Positions 1-7,770 are shown, counted from the first letter of the stretch. The stretch: DNA of 19,659 nucleotides from Candidatus Ventricola intestinavium (GCA_018715105.1 DVMG01000115.1:1-19659); one strand, 5' to 3'. Numbers and translations are program-made. The notes: generated by a model not told the origin, from the letters alone.

Positions 1-47
1 GGCGGAATGGTATTTTTCCCGGCCCCATGGGCCCGAAAGGAGCAGCT

Positions 48-1931
48 ATGCAGGCAGACATCAGATGGCTCGACGACCCGCGCGTTTTCCGCGTCGGCCA
101 GGTCGAGGCCCACAGTGACCACGTGCACTACGGATGCGAGCGGGATTACGCGAAGGGGCAAAGCACGCTCACCCAGTCGCTTGACGGGGTATGGAAATTC
201 CGCTATTCGGTCAACGCCGCCTCCCGTCCGGCGGATTTTTACCGCGAGGGTTATGACGTGACGGGATTTGACGAGATCAACGTTCCGGGGCATATCGAGA
301 TCGCGGGGTATGACCGGATTCATTACATCAATACCATGTATCCCTGGGAAGGCCACCTCTTCCGCCGGCCGCCCTTTACCGGCATGAAGGGCGCGCAGAT
401 GGAGGGCATGTTCAGCGGAGCGGCCTATAACCCTGTGGGGTCTTACGTGCGCACGTTTGACCTGGATGAGCTGCAGCGGGGAAAGCGTGTGATCCTGCGC
501 TTTGAAGGCGTGGAGCAGGCCATGTATGTCTGGCTGAACGGGCAGTTCCTCGGCTATGCGGAAGACAGCTTCTCCATGTCCGAGTTTGATGCCACGCCCT
601 TTGTGCGGGAGAGGGGCAATGTGCTGGCGGTAGAGGTGCACAAGCGCAGCAGCGCTGCGTTTTTGGAGGATCAGGACTTTTTCCGGTTTTTTGGCATCTT
701 TCGGAGCGTGAGCCTGATCGCGCTGCCGGATGCACATGTGCAGGATCTGTGGGTGCAGCCCCAGGTGGATGTGGGCACGCGCAAGGGCCATGTTCGCGTG
801 CGCCTGAAGCTGAGCGGCCCCATGCGGGAAGGGCGCGTTCAGCTCACCCTGCGGGATGGAGAGCGCGTGCTCGCCGATGTCTCCCGCGCAATCGCGCCGG
901 AAACGGACGATACGCTGGAAATCCCCGGCGAGGTGAAGCTCTGGGATCACCAGAATCCCACCCTGTATACGCTGGAGGTGCGCCTGTATGATTCAAACGG
1001 CACGCTTTGCGAAATCGTGCCGCAGGCCCTCGGCTTCAGGAAGATCGAACTGCGCGAGAAGGTCATGATGCTCAACGGCAGGCGGCTCATCCTCAACGGC
1101 GTCAACCGCCATGAATGGAATGCGCACAGCGGCCGCTGCATCACCGATGAGGATGAACGGCAGGATATCGAGATTATGCTGCGCAACCACATCAACGCGG
1201 TCCGCACCAGCCACTATCCCAACAGGCTGTCCTTTTACAGCCTGTGCGACCGGCACGGCCTTTACATGATGGCGGAAACCAATCTGGAGAGCCACGGTTC
1301 CTGGCAGAAGATGAGCCGGGTGGAGCCCTCTTACAATGTGCCCGGCAGCCTGCCGGAGTGGGAAGGCGCAGTGCTCGACCGCGCGAAAAACAACTTTGAG
1401 ACGTTTAAAAACCACCCATCCGTGCTCTTCTGGTCGCTTGGAAATGAATCCTATGCGGGCGAAGCGCTGGTGAAGATGAACGCTTACTTTAAGGAAAGGG
1501 ATCCGGACAGGCTTGTGCATTATGAAGGCGTTTTCCGCGCGCCCGCCTATAAGGACAGGATCTCTGACATGGAGAGCCACATGTATTCCACGCCCCAGAC
1601 TGTCCGGGCCTATCTTGAAAGTGATCCCCCCAAGCCGTTTATCCTCTGCGAGTACATGCACGACATGGGCAACTCCCTGGGCGGTCTTGGATCCTACATG
1701 GATCTGCTGCGCGAGTATCCTCTGTATCAGGGCGGCTTTATTTGGGATTTCATCGATCAGGCGCTCTTTGTGCGCGACGAGGTGACGGGCCGTGACGTGC
1801 TGCGCTATGGTGGAGATTTTGACGACAGGCCGAGCGACTATGAATTCTCGGGAAACGGCATTGTCTTTGCCGACCGCACGGAAAAACCCGCCATGCAGGA
1901 GGTAAGATATTACTATGGCTTGTACGACTGA
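48..1931 (+). CDS. lacL: Beta-galactosidase large subunit (GH2), LacL type
   Basis: Hydrolyses terminal beta-D-galactosides such as lactose in the cytoplasm, as the large half of a heterodimer with LacM. The 627-residue product has the GH2 order: sugar-binding jelly roll (about 40-215), Ig-like domain (about 217-325) and catalytic TIM barrel (about 327 to the end). The acid/base glutamate is E467 in WSLGNES and the nucleophile is E535 in ILCEYMHDMGNS. The protein stops where LacZ-type enzymes continue into their C-terminal beta-sandwich; that part is encoded by the next gene, in a different frame. The length fits LacL (about 625 residues) rather than one-piece LacZ (about 1,000). The start at 48 is chosen because AAAGGAG lies just upstream and the N-terminus (MQADIRWLDDPRVFRV) resembles LacL as I remember it; an in-frame ATG at 27 has no ribosome binding site. 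The promoter lies outside the window. Confidence 0.93.
   Translation: MQADIRWLDDPRVFRVGQVEAHSDHVHYGCERDYAKGQSTLTQSLDGVWKFRYSVNAASRPADFYREGYDVTGFDEINVPGHIEIAGYDRIHYINTMYPWEGHLFRRPPFTGMKGAQMEGMFSGAAYNPVGSYVRTFDLDELQRGKRVILRFEGVEQAMYVWLNGQFLGYAEDSFSMSEFDATPFVRERGNVLAVEVHKRSSAAFLEDQDFFRFFGIFRSVSLIALPDAHVQDLWVQPQVDVGTRKGHVRVRLKLSGPMREGRVQLTLRDGERVLADVSRAIAPETDDTLEIPGEVKLWDHQNPTLYTLEVRLYDSNGTLCEIVPQALGFRKIELREKVMMLNGRRLILNGVNRHEWNAHSGRCITDEDERQDIEIMLRNHINAVRTSHYPNRLSFYSLCDRHGLYMMAETNLESHGSWQKMSRVEPSYNVPGSLPEWEGAVLDRAKNNFETFKNHPSVLFWSLGNESYAGEALVKMNAYFKERDPDRLVHYEGVFRAPAYKDRISDMESHMYSTPQTVRAYLESDPPKPFILCEYMHDMGNSLGGLGSYMDLLREYPLYQGGFIWDFIDQALFVRDEVTGRDVLRYGGDFDDRPSDYEFSGNGIVFADRTEKPAMQEVRYYYGLYD
1897..1903 (+). 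promoter_or_regulatory. Ribosome binding site of lacM inside the end of lacL
   Basis: AGGAGGT, 11 nt before the ATG at 1915 and within the last codons of lacL. This near-perfect Shine-Dalgarno argues that lacM is translated as a separate, coupled protein rather than made by a ribosomal frameshift or being the debris of a sequencing error. Confidence 0.8.
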
Positions 1932-2871
1932 AATGCTGCGCCTGATCTTCGGCGATGTGACGCTGGGCGTCGCGGGAGAGGGCTTTCACTACATCTTTTC
2001 CTATGCCAAGGGCGCGCTGGAATCCCTCGTCTGCGCGGGGAGGGAATGGCTTTACCGCCCGGTCATGCCCACGTTCTGGCGCGCGCTGACGGACAATGAC
2101 CGCGGCAGCCACTTCCATCTGAAGTCCGGCATGTGGCTGGCGGCGGATGCGTTCATCGCGCCGGTGGGCGTCCGCGTTGCCGTGGATGGGCAGGAGATCC
2201 CCCTGCCCATTGCCCCGGAAAACAACCGGTTTGGCTGCGATGAGCGCGCGCAGCGCGTGGCCATCACATTCGCTTATGAGACGGTCACAAGGCCGGCCGC
2301 GCAGGTTGAGGTGACCTATGCGGTGGCTGCAGGCGGGAAAATGACCGTGACATGCGTATACCACGGGCAGGAGGGGCTGCCGGAGTTGCCCGTCTTCGGC
2401 CTTCGCCTGATCATGCCCACGGCGGCGGACGGCTACCGCTATGAGGGCCTTTCCGGGGAAACCTATCCCGACAGAATGGCCGGCGCGGCCCGCGGCGTGT
2501 TTGAGGTCAAAGGCCTGCCGGTCACGCCCTACCTGGTGCCGCAGGACTGCGGCATGCACATGCAAAGCGAATGGGTTGAGATCACGCGCAGCACGTCCCT
2601 GTCCAATACGGACAGAGCGCGGCGTGCCTGCACGCTGCGCATCGTGCGGGAGGGAGAGCCCTTTGCCTTCAGCTGTCTGCCGTATACCGCCATGGAGCTG
2701 GAAAGCGCCACCCACCACGAGGAGCTGCCCCCCGTGCGGCGGACGGTGCTCTGCCTGTACGGCGCGGTGCGCGGCGTGGGCGGCATTGACAGCTGGGGAA
2801 CGGACGTGGAGGACGCCTGCCGCGTCAGCGCGCAGGGGGATCTCGCGTTCTCTTTCGCCATCGAGCCATAA
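1915..2871 (+). CDS. lacM: Beta-galactosidase small subunit, LacM type
   Basis: The 318-residue C-terminal half of a heterodimeric GH2 beta-galactosidase. It matches the beta-sandwich (domain 5, Bgal_small_N) that ends one-piece LacZ. Recognisable stretches are EWLYRPVMPTFWRALTDNDRGS near residues 43-64 and the aromatic N-terminal part (EGFHYIFSYAKGALESLV). It has no catalytic glutamates of its own; in LacZ this domain lines the active site and supports oligomer contacts. The gene overlaps lacL by 17 nt in another frame and has its own AGGAGGT. Its length agrees with LacM of lactobacilli and Leuconostoc (about 320 residues), where a short overlap is also the described arrangement. A one-gene enzyme broken by a frameshift is the alternative, but the start and ribosome binding site make it unlikely. 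Confidence 0.9.
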   Translation: MACTTEMLRLIFGDVTLGVAGEGFHYIFSYAKGALESLVCAGREWLYRPVMPTFWRALTDNDRGSHFHLKSGMWLAADAFIAPVGVRVAVDGQEIPLPIAPENNRFGCDERAQRVAITFAYETVTRPAAQVEVTYAVAAGGKMTVTCVYHGQEGLPELPVFGLRLIMPTAADGYRYEGLSGETYPDRMAGAARGVFEVKGLPVTPYLVPQDCGMHMQSEWVEITRSTSLSNTDRARRACTLRIVREGEPFAFSCLPYTAMELESATHHEELPPVRRTVLCLYGAVRGVGGIDSWGTDVEDACRVSAQGDLAFSFAIEP

Positions 2872-2924
2872 GCGCCTTGAAACGGCGAGGGCCGCGACAG
2901 CCGCGGCCTGCGCTTTTCAGGCGC
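2872..2924 (+). other. Large two-part stem-loop directly after lacM
   Basis: Beginning at the base after the lacM stop, GCGCC-T-TGAA (2872-2881) can pair with TTCAGGCGC (2916-2924), enclosing a second stem GGCCGCG (2890-2896) / CGCGGCC (2902-2908) with loop ACAGC. TTTT follows the inner stem only after a 5-nt gap, and no T-tract follows the outer stem. It could be a weak terminator or an mRNA-stabilising 3' end for lacLM. Confidence 0.45.
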
Positions 2925-2960
2925 GGGAACAGAAGTGCAGCAGAAATGGAGGAACAGCCC

Positions 2961-3866
2961 ATGCTGATCTGTGATACACACTGCGATACCCTTTACATGC
3001 GCGCGCTGGAACCGGCATGCACACCGTGCGTGACCATGGAAGCCATGGAACGCGGGGGCATGAGCCTGCAGACATGCACGCTTTTTGCCGGCCCCGGCGG
3101 CGTGAGCGACCATCCCTATGAGAAGGCGATGGCTGAGTACGCGGTTTTTGAACGCCTGCGCGATACCCAGGGGTGGACGTGCGTCAATTCGCCGCTGGAG
3201 GCGGAGGAAGGCAAGGTCAAGATCCTTCTGAGCATAGAGGGCGGCGAGATCTTTGAGGGCCGTGCAGAGCGCGTGCACGAGTTTTACAATCGGGGTGTGC
3301 GCATGGCTGCTCTGACCTGGAACAACGAAAACGAAATCGCCTCCCCGGCCAAAGCGGGGTCAAGGGACGGCATCAAGCCGAAGGGCTGGGAGATCCTGCG
3401 CGAGATGGCCGGCCTGAAGATGGCTGCGGATACCAGCCATCTGAACGAGGCCGGTTTTTGGGATCTGATGGACAGGCACAGCCAGCCGCCGATGGCATCC
3501 CACTCCTGTGCGCATGCGCTGTGCCCGCATTTCCGCAACCTGACGGACAGGCAGATCCGCGCCATGGCCGAGCGTGGCGGATGGATAGGCGTGAACTTCT
3601 ATCCGGCGTTCCTCTCCCCGACAGGGAGGGCAAGCATTTCCACCCTCTGCGATCATATCGACCACATTTGCCAGCTGGGCGCGCAGAAGCATGTGGGCTT
3701 CGGCAGCGACTTTGACGGCATCGAAACCACGCCGGATGACTGCCGCAGCCCGGCGGATATTCCGGCCATTCTCAGCGAACTGCGCCGCAGAGGCTACAGC
3801 GAAGAGGCGGTTTCGGACATCGCAGGCGGAAACTTCCTGGCTTACTGCCGCAGGCTGGGCTGGTAA
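2961..3866 (+). CDS. Membrane dipeptidase-like metallopeptidase (M19 family)
   Basis: A 301-residue zinc dipeptidase of the M19 (renal dipeptidase/PepD-like) family, expected to cleave dipeptides, possibly including D-amino-acid or cell-wall-derived ones. Visible metal-site motifs on the TIM barrel are DTHCDT (H7, D9), the bridging glutamate in SIEGGE (E93), DTSH (H160), ASHS (H181) and GSDFDG (D250). There is no signal peptide or membrane segment, so it should be cytoplasmic, as in many bacterial members. The ATG at 2961 is used because TGGAGGA lies just before it and the protein begins directly at the first beta strand and metal motif. It lies 89 nt after lacM and 34 nt before the yifB-like gene, on the same strand. 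The substrate cannot be inferred from context. Confidence 0.9.
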   Translation: MLICDTHCDTLYMRALEPACTPCVTMEAMERGGMSLQTCTLFAGPGGVSDHPYEKAMAEYAVFERLRDTQGWTCVNSPLEAEEGKVKILLSIEGGEIFEGRAERVHEFYNRGVRMAALTWNNENEIASPAKAGSRDGIKPKGWEILREMAGLKMAADTSHLNEAGFWDLMDRHSQPPMASHSCAHALCPHFRNLTDRQIRAMAERGGWIGVNFYPAFLSPTGRASISTLCDHIDHICQLGAQKHVGFGSDFDGIETTPDDCRSPADIPAILSELRRRGYSEEAVSDIAGGNFLAYCRRLGW

Positions 3867-3900
3867 GCCGCCGCCCAAACAGCACAGAGGAGGAACGAGC

Positions 3901-5448
3901 ATGCTCGCCAGCGTAAACAGTCTGGGGCTCATGGGCATCCAGGGCTATCCGGTCACGGTGGAGGCCTACAGCACGGACGGAATGCCGATGTTTGAGATTG
4001 TCGGCCTGCCGGACGCTGCGGTGAAGGAGAGCCGCGAGCGCGTGCGCGCGGCAATGGCCGCCTGCCGCATGAGCTTCCCCGTGGCGCGGCTGACCATCAA
4101 CCTGGCCCCGGCGGATGTCCGCAAGGAAGGCCCTGCCTATGATCTGCCCATCGCGCTGGCCATCCTCACGGCGACGGGCGTGATCGACGCACAGGCGCTC
4201 GCGGGCGTGGCGGCGGTGGGGGAGCTTTCGCTGTCGGGCAGTGTAATGGGGGTGCGCGGCGCGCTCTCCATGGCGATTGCGGCGAAGGAACACGGGTTGC
4301 GCGCGGTCATGCTTCCCGCACAGAGCGCAGGAGAGGCCGCCTGTGTGGAAGGGCTTGAGGTGCTGCCCGTTGCGCACCTGAGCGAGGCCATCGCGCACCT
4401 GCGCGGCAAGGCACGCCTTTCTCCTCTGGCGGCCCAGCCCTATGCCGGGCTGCTTAAGGCGCGCCGGACGGCGGCGGACTTTGCCGATGTGCGCGGCCAG
4501 CGCAGCGCCAAGCGGGCGCTGGAGATCGCCGCGGCAGGCGGGCACAATGTGCTGATGATCGGCCCTCCGGGCAGTGGAAAGACGATGATGGCGCGCTGCC
4601 TGCCGGGCATCCTGCCGGACATGACGCTTGCTGAGGCGTTGGAGGTCACGCGCATCCACAGCGCGGCGGGTGTACCGGGAACGGGCGGCGGGCTGGTGAC
4701 GGAGCGGCCGTTTCGCGCGCCGCACCACACGGTGAGCGCAGCCGCCCTGGTCGGCGGCGGGGCCAAGGCGCGCCCGGGGGAGATCAGCCTGGCGCACGGC
4801 GGCGTGCTTTTTCTGGATGAGCTTCCGGAATACGACCGTGCCGCGCTGGAAGCGCTGCGCCAGCCGCTTGAAGACGGCTTCGTCTCCGTGGTGCGCGTGA
4901 GCGCGCAGGCGCGCTACCCCGCCAGGGCCATGCTTGTGGCGGCGATGAATCCCTGCCCCTGTGGGAATTATGGCAGTCGCACACAGCCCTGCCGCTGTAC
5001 GCCCAGGGAGATTGCGCGCTATCTGGGGCGGATCTCCGGGCCGCTGCTCGACCGTATCGACATGCAGCTGGAGATTTCGGCCGTGCCGGTCCGGCAGATT
5101 GCCCAAAGCGCGCCGGAGGAACCTTCATCCGCCATCCGGGCCCGGGTGCAGGCCGCGCGTGAACGCCAGCGGCAGCGCTATCAGGGAGAGAATATCGCAT
5201 GCAACGCCGAGCTCTCCGCGCGCGGGCTTGAGAGATACTGCGCCATGGACGGCGAATGCCGCAGCGTGCTGGAGCGCGCGTGTGAACGTTACGGCCTGTC
5301 CATGCGCGCGGTGAGCCGCGTGACGAAGGTGGCCCGTACCATCGCCGACCTGGAAGGGGAAGAAGGCATCCGCCGTGAGCATGTCCTGGAGGCGCTGCGC
5401 TACCGCAATCTTGACGGGGAATACGGAAAGCCGGGCGCGCGGCTATGA
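3901..5448 (+). CDS. comM: YifB/ComM family Mg-chelatase-like AAA+ ATPase
   Basis: A 515-residue member of the YifB/ComM family. ComM of naturally transformable bacteria is a hexameric helicase that promotes branch migration during integration of donor DNA; many non-competent bacteria also carry it. The N-terminal ChlI/Lon-like domain (about 1-190) opens with MLASVNSLGLMGIQGYPV. The Mg-chelatase AAA+ core has Walker A GPPGSGKT (221-228) and Walker B VLFLDE (302-307). A four-cysteine cluster follows (C352, C354, C364, C366), and a C-terminal helical domain ends near YRNLDGEYG. The start at 3901 is set by AGAGGAGG at 3886-3893; the reading frame is open further upstream but lacks a ribosome binding site. 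Length and all motifs look intact. No other competence gene is nearby, so a role in transformation is not supported by context. Confidence 0.93.
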   Translation: MLASVNSLGLMGIQGYPVTVEAYSTDGMPMFEIVGLPDAAVKESRERVRAAMAACRMSFPVARLTINLAPADVRKEGPAYDLPIALAILTATGVIDAQALAGVAAVGELSLSGSVMGVRGALSMAIAAKEHGLRAVMLPAQSAGEAACVEGLEVLPVAHLSEAIAHLRGKARLSPLAAQPYAGLLKARRTAADFADVRGQRSAKRALEIAAAGGHNVLMIGPPGSGKTMMARCLPGILPDMTLAEALEVTRIHSAAGVPGTGGGLVTERPFRAPHHTVSAAALVGGGAKARPGEISLAHGGVLFLDELPEYDRAALEALRQPLEDGFVSVVRVSAQARYPARAMLVAAMNPCPCGNYGSRTQPCRCTPREIARYLGRISGPLLDRIDMQLEISAVPVRQIAQSAPEEPSSAIRARVQAARERQRQRYQGENIACNAELSARGLERYCAMDGECRSVLERACERYGLSMRAVSRVTKVARTIADLEGEEGIRREHVLEALRYRNLDGEYGKPGARL

Positions 5449-5515
5449 GGCATCTGAAAAAACGCTTGTCATAAAAAGCGATGCTTATGCCGACCAACGA
5501 AGGGAAGAAAGAATT

Positions 5516-6160
5516 ATGGAAACAGCCTTGAAATCCGTCCAGGGAAGCGCTGCGCCAGCCGCTGAGCGCATCTCCCTTCGTGTGGCCACGCCGGATGACG
5601 CACAGGCGCTGCTGGATATCTATGCGCCCTATGTCAGGGAGACAGCCATCACATTTGAATACGATGTGCCGCAGGCGGAGGAATTTGCCGGCCGCATCCG
5701 AAATACGCTGCGCATGTATCCTTATTTCGTCGCGCAGGCAGGCGGACGGATCATGGGCTATGCTTATGCCGGGCCGTTTCATGCGCGCGCGGCCTATCAA
5801 TGGGCGGCGGAGACAGCCATCTACGTTCGCCGGGACGGCAGGCGCATGGGGATCGGCCGAACGCTGTATGACGCGCTGGAAGGCGCGCTTCGCGCGCAGG
5901 GGATCCTCAACCTGAACGCCTGTATCGCGTATCCGCGCGAAGAGGATGAATACCTCACAAGGGACAGCGTGCTTTTTCATCAGCGGCTCGGCTACCGGCT
6001 TGTGGGAGAATTTCACGAGTGCGGCTACAAATTTGGCCGGTGGTATGATATGGTATGGATGGAAAAGCACATCGGGGAGCATCTTTCCCCGCAGCCGCCC
6101 GTAAAGCGGTTTGACGAGGTGCGCGCACAGGCGGAGCGCGCGTCCGGCGCGGGCTCCTAG
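5516..6160 (+). CDS. GNAT acetyltransferase, phosphinothricin-acetyltransferase-like
   Basis: A 214-residue GNAT-fold acetyl-CoA-dependent N-acetyltransferase. The core (about 18-185) resembles the Pat/Bar and MddA/YncA group: LRVATPDDAQALLDIYAPYV near the start, TAITFEYDVP, and the acetyl-CoA loop RRMGIG (109-114), which fits the R/Q-x-x-G-x-G/A pyrophosphate-binding signature. Relatives acetylate phosphinothricin, methionine sulfoximine or sulfone, or other small amines; the true substrate is unknown. About 25 charged residues follow the domain as a tail. The ATG at 5516 follows a purine-rich AGGGAAG. The gene lies 67 nt after the yifB-like gene and 94 nt before a second GNAT gene with which it shares no close similarity. 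Confidence 0.85.
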   Translation: METALKSVQGSAAPAAERISLRVATPDDAQALLDIYAPYVRETAITFEYDVPQAEEFAGRIRNTLRMYPYFVAQAGGRIMGYAYAGPFHARAAYQWAAETAIYVRRDGRRMGIGRTLYDALEGALRAQGILNLNACIAYPREEDEYLTRDSVLFHQRLGYRLVGEFHECGYKFGRWYDMVWMEKHIGEHLSPQPPVKRFDEVRAQAERASGAGS

Positions 6161-6170
6161 GGAAGGAAAT

Positions 6171-6195
6171 GCAGGGCCGCGATATGGCCCCCTGC
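6171..6195 (+). other. Hairpin between the two GNAT genes
   Basis: GCAGGG (6171-6176) pairs with CCCTGC (6190-6195), with additional CC/GG pairs across a small bulge. It is followed by GTTTAG, too poor a T-tract for a confident terminator. It may reduce read-through into the second GNAT gene. Confidence 0.3.
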
Positions 6196-6254
6196 GTTTA
6201 GAGAGAAAAGGCCGGCGGTTCATTCACGCCTCGGAGATGGAGGGGGAGAACGGC

Positions 6255-6809
6255 ATGCGATGGGAAAGCCGCAGGATGCTCGCAAACGGGGAAATGCTCG
6301 TGCTGCGCAGTCTTACCGCGCAGGATGCGCCGGCGGGGCTGGAGCTGACGAAAAAGACATCCGCAGAGACACGCAACATGTCGCGCTATCCGGATGAGGT
6401 GCGCATGAGCGAAGAGCAGGAGGCCGCTTTTCTGCAGAGTGTGCTTGAAAACCCGCGTGCGCTGGTGCTGGGCGCCTTTTTAAGCGGCCAGCTGATTGGC
6501 ATGTGCAGCGTTCTGCCCATAGGCCCCCAGGAGCGGCTTCGCCATCGGGGCGGTCTGGGCATTTCGGTGCTTCGGGCCTATTGGCACCGGGGCGTTGCCA
6601 CCGCTTTGATGGAAAACTGCATCCGGGCGGCAGAAGAGGCTGGGATCGAGCAGATCGAGCTGGATGTGGTGAGCACAAACGCGCGCGCACGGGCGATTTA
6701 TGAACGCCTGGGCTTTCAGATATTCGGCCTGAACAGGCGCGCGATGAAATACCGGGATGGAACCTATGCCGATCTGATCTTGATGCGGCTTGACCTGATC
6801 AGCCCCTGA
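6255..6809 (+). CDS. GNAT family N-acetyltransferase
   Basis: A 184-residue single-domain GNAT acetyltransferase of unknown substrate. It shows the usual order: N-terminal strand MLVLRSLTAQDAPAGLEL, central strand ALVLGAFLSGQLIGMCSV, acetyl-CoA loop region YWHRGVATAL (about 109-118) and the classic C-terminal ARAIYERLGFQIFG (about 145-158). The residue that is usually Q or R at the start of the acetyl-CoA loop is W110 here, a mild departure. The general look is RimI/RimL-like (protein or small-molecule acetylation), but no specific subfamily is recognised. The start at 6255 is chosen because AGGGGGAG (6241-6248) stands 6 nt upstream; an in-frame ATG at 6237 has no such site. A terminator follows 33 nt after the stop. 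Confidence 0.85.
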   Translation: MRWESRRMLANGEMLVLRSLTAQDAPAGLELTKKTSAETRNMSRYPDEVRMSEEQEAAFLQSVLENPRALVLGAFLSGQLIGMCSVLPIGPQERLRHRGGLGISVLRAYWHRGVATALMENCIRAAEEAGIEQIELDVVSTNARARAIYERLGFQIFGLNRRAMKYRDGTYADLILMRLDLISP

Positions 6810-6841
6810 CAAGCCATGATGCATGATGGATGAAAGAAAAG

Positions 6842-6879
6842 ACGCGCTGTGTGCCGGGAGGCGTTTCAGCGCGTTTTTT
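6842..6879 (+). terminator. Intrinsic terminator between convergent genes
   Basis: ACGCGCTG (6842-6849) and CAGCGCGT (6867-6874) form an 8-bp stem followed by a run of T to 6879. On the minus strand the same stem is followed by CTTTTCTTTC, so it probably terminates both the GNAT gene and the convergent ECF S component gene. Confidence 0.8.
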
Positions 6880-6928
6880 GCATGGACAGTGCGATATACT
6901 TCGGGAAAAGGGAGAGGGCCTTTCTTTA

Positions 6929-7459
6929 TCAGCCGGGAAGATGCGCCTTTTCCGCGGCGCGCACGATGGGGGGAATCAGAATGAGCTGCAGGAGGATGCC
7001 CGGGATGGCCTGGACAAACCCGTTGGTGACAAAGAGCTGCCAGGTGAACACACGGGCCGTGAATCCATAGAGCACGAGGCTGGCGATTCCCCAGACGGCG
7101 CGGCCGAGCACCATGGCGCCGATGAGGGAGACAAAGAGCATCGGCAGCGTTTTGGGCAGCTTTGCGCGCAGAATACCGCTGACCAGGCCGTAGGCAGCCA
7201 GCTCAAAGGCCATGGCGGCGGCGGTCGGCATCAGCGGCGGCATGCCGAAAAGAAAGCTGCGAAGCAGCGGCAGGATCACGCCCACCGCCGTTCCCCAGAA
7301 GGGGCCGCATATCATGCCTGTGAGAAACACGGGCAGGTGAAGGGGGCAGAGCATGTTGCCGATGCCCTGGATCTGTCCGGTAAGGAAGGGAAGCAGCAGG
7401 CCGATGGCCAGCAGCATGGCGGAGGCGGTAAGCTTTTTTGCAGAAAAGGCGGTATGCAT
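6929..7459 (-). CDS. ECF-type transporter S component (substrate-binding membrane subunit)
   Basis: A 176-residue, highly hydrophobic protein with about six membrane segments. It looks like the substrate-capture (S) subunit of an energy-coupling-factor vitamin or micronutrient importer (ECF_trnsprt-like family). TM1 carries the small-residue A14-x3-A18 spacing used in S subunits to contact the T subunit, and the loop GMICGPFWGTAVGVILPLLRS and FGMPPLMPTAAAMAFELAAYG are typical of this family. No EcfA or EcfT gene lies nearby, so it probably shares a module encoded elsewhere (group II ECF). The substrate is not identifiable. The start at 7459 is chosen from AAAGGAG 7 nt upstream; upstream in-frame ATGs at 7465 and 7501 have poorer spacing or no site. 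It has its own promoter and a leader with an internal terminator (separate entries), suggesting ligand-dependent attenuation. Confidence 0.82.
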   Translation of the reverse strand: MHTAFSAKKLTASAMLLAIGLLLPFLTGQIQGIGNMLCPLHLPVFLTGMICGPFWGTAVGVILPLLRSFLFGMPPLMPTAAAMAFELAAYGLVSGILRAKLPKTLPMLFVSLIGAMVLGRAVWGIASLVLYGFTARVFTWQLFVTNGFVQAIPGILLQLILIPPIVRAAEKAHLPG

Positions 7460-7531
7460 GGACATTCTCCTTTGTTGTGTAATCTTTTTTGTTGTGTACA
7501 TCTCTTTGAACAGCGCCGTCGGGGAAACGGC

Positions 7532-7581
7532 AAAAAAGCCATGAAAACGGGGCCGTTTCGCCGGCCGTCGCCTTCATGGCT
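7532..7581 (-). terminator. Intrinsic terminator (attenuator) in the leader of the ECF S component
   Basis: Read on the minus strand, AGCCATGAA (7581 to 7573) pairs perfectly with TTCATGGCT (7545 to 7537), with further GC pairing in the loop, followed at once by a run of T to 7532. It lies about 50 nt after the predicted transcription start and about 70 nt before the start codon, so it would stop transcription before the gene. The preceding leader (7582-7632) can form two mutually exclusive hairpins: CTGTC/GACAG (7618-7631) and CAGAAA/TTTCTG (7601-7620). Confidence 0.65.
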
Positions 7582-7638
7582 TCTTCTCGCTTCATTCTGC
7601 CAGAAATTGATTTTTTTCTGTCTTCAGACAGCGCATGC

Positions 7639-7667
7639 AGTATACCATGCGAAGAGAAAAATGTCAA
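7639..7667 (-). promoter_or_regulatory. Sigma-70/sigma-A promoter of the ECF S component gene
   Basis: On the minus strand, a perfect -35 TTGACA (7667 to 7662), a 17-nt spacer and -10 TATACT (7644 to 7639). The predicted start is near 7632, leaving a leader of about 170 nt before the start codon at 7459. Confidence 0.85.
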
Positions 7668-7751
7668 TCCCCCGCGCCGGACTTGCCAGAGGTTCCGGCG
7701 TTCACCGCAGGGGAGAGCGGCGGGCATAGCCCATGCCCTCTGTTTTGCGGA

Positions 7752-7770
7752 AAGCGCCGCACGGGCGCTT
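7752..7770 (-). terminator. Possible weak terminator of the isomerase-like gene
   Basis: Read on the minus strand, AAGCGCC (7770 to 7764) pairs with GGCGCTT (7758 to 7752) around a 5-nt loop. The stem overlaps the stop codon and is followed by TTTCC only, so termination may be partial. A second hairpin, GGGCAT/ATGCCC (7722-7738), follows. Together with the promoter at 7639-7667 these fill most of the 309-nt gap between the two minus-strand genes. Confidence 0.4.

Noticed and set aside
1880..1950. Programmed frameshift or sequencing error joining lacL and lacM
   Set aside because: There is a strong Shine-Dalgarno and ATG for lacM, no slippery sequence is evident, and both sizes match known LacL and LacM.
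3691..3900. Longer N-terminus for the YifB/ComM protein
   Set aside because: The frame is open upstream but overlaps the dipeptidase gene; the start at 3901 has AGAGGAGG and the family N-terminus.
7582..7640. Assignment of the ECF leader to a known riboswitch class (TPP, FMN, preQ1, THF)
   Set aside because: I could not match the conserved cores I remember; only the attenuator-like layout is supported.
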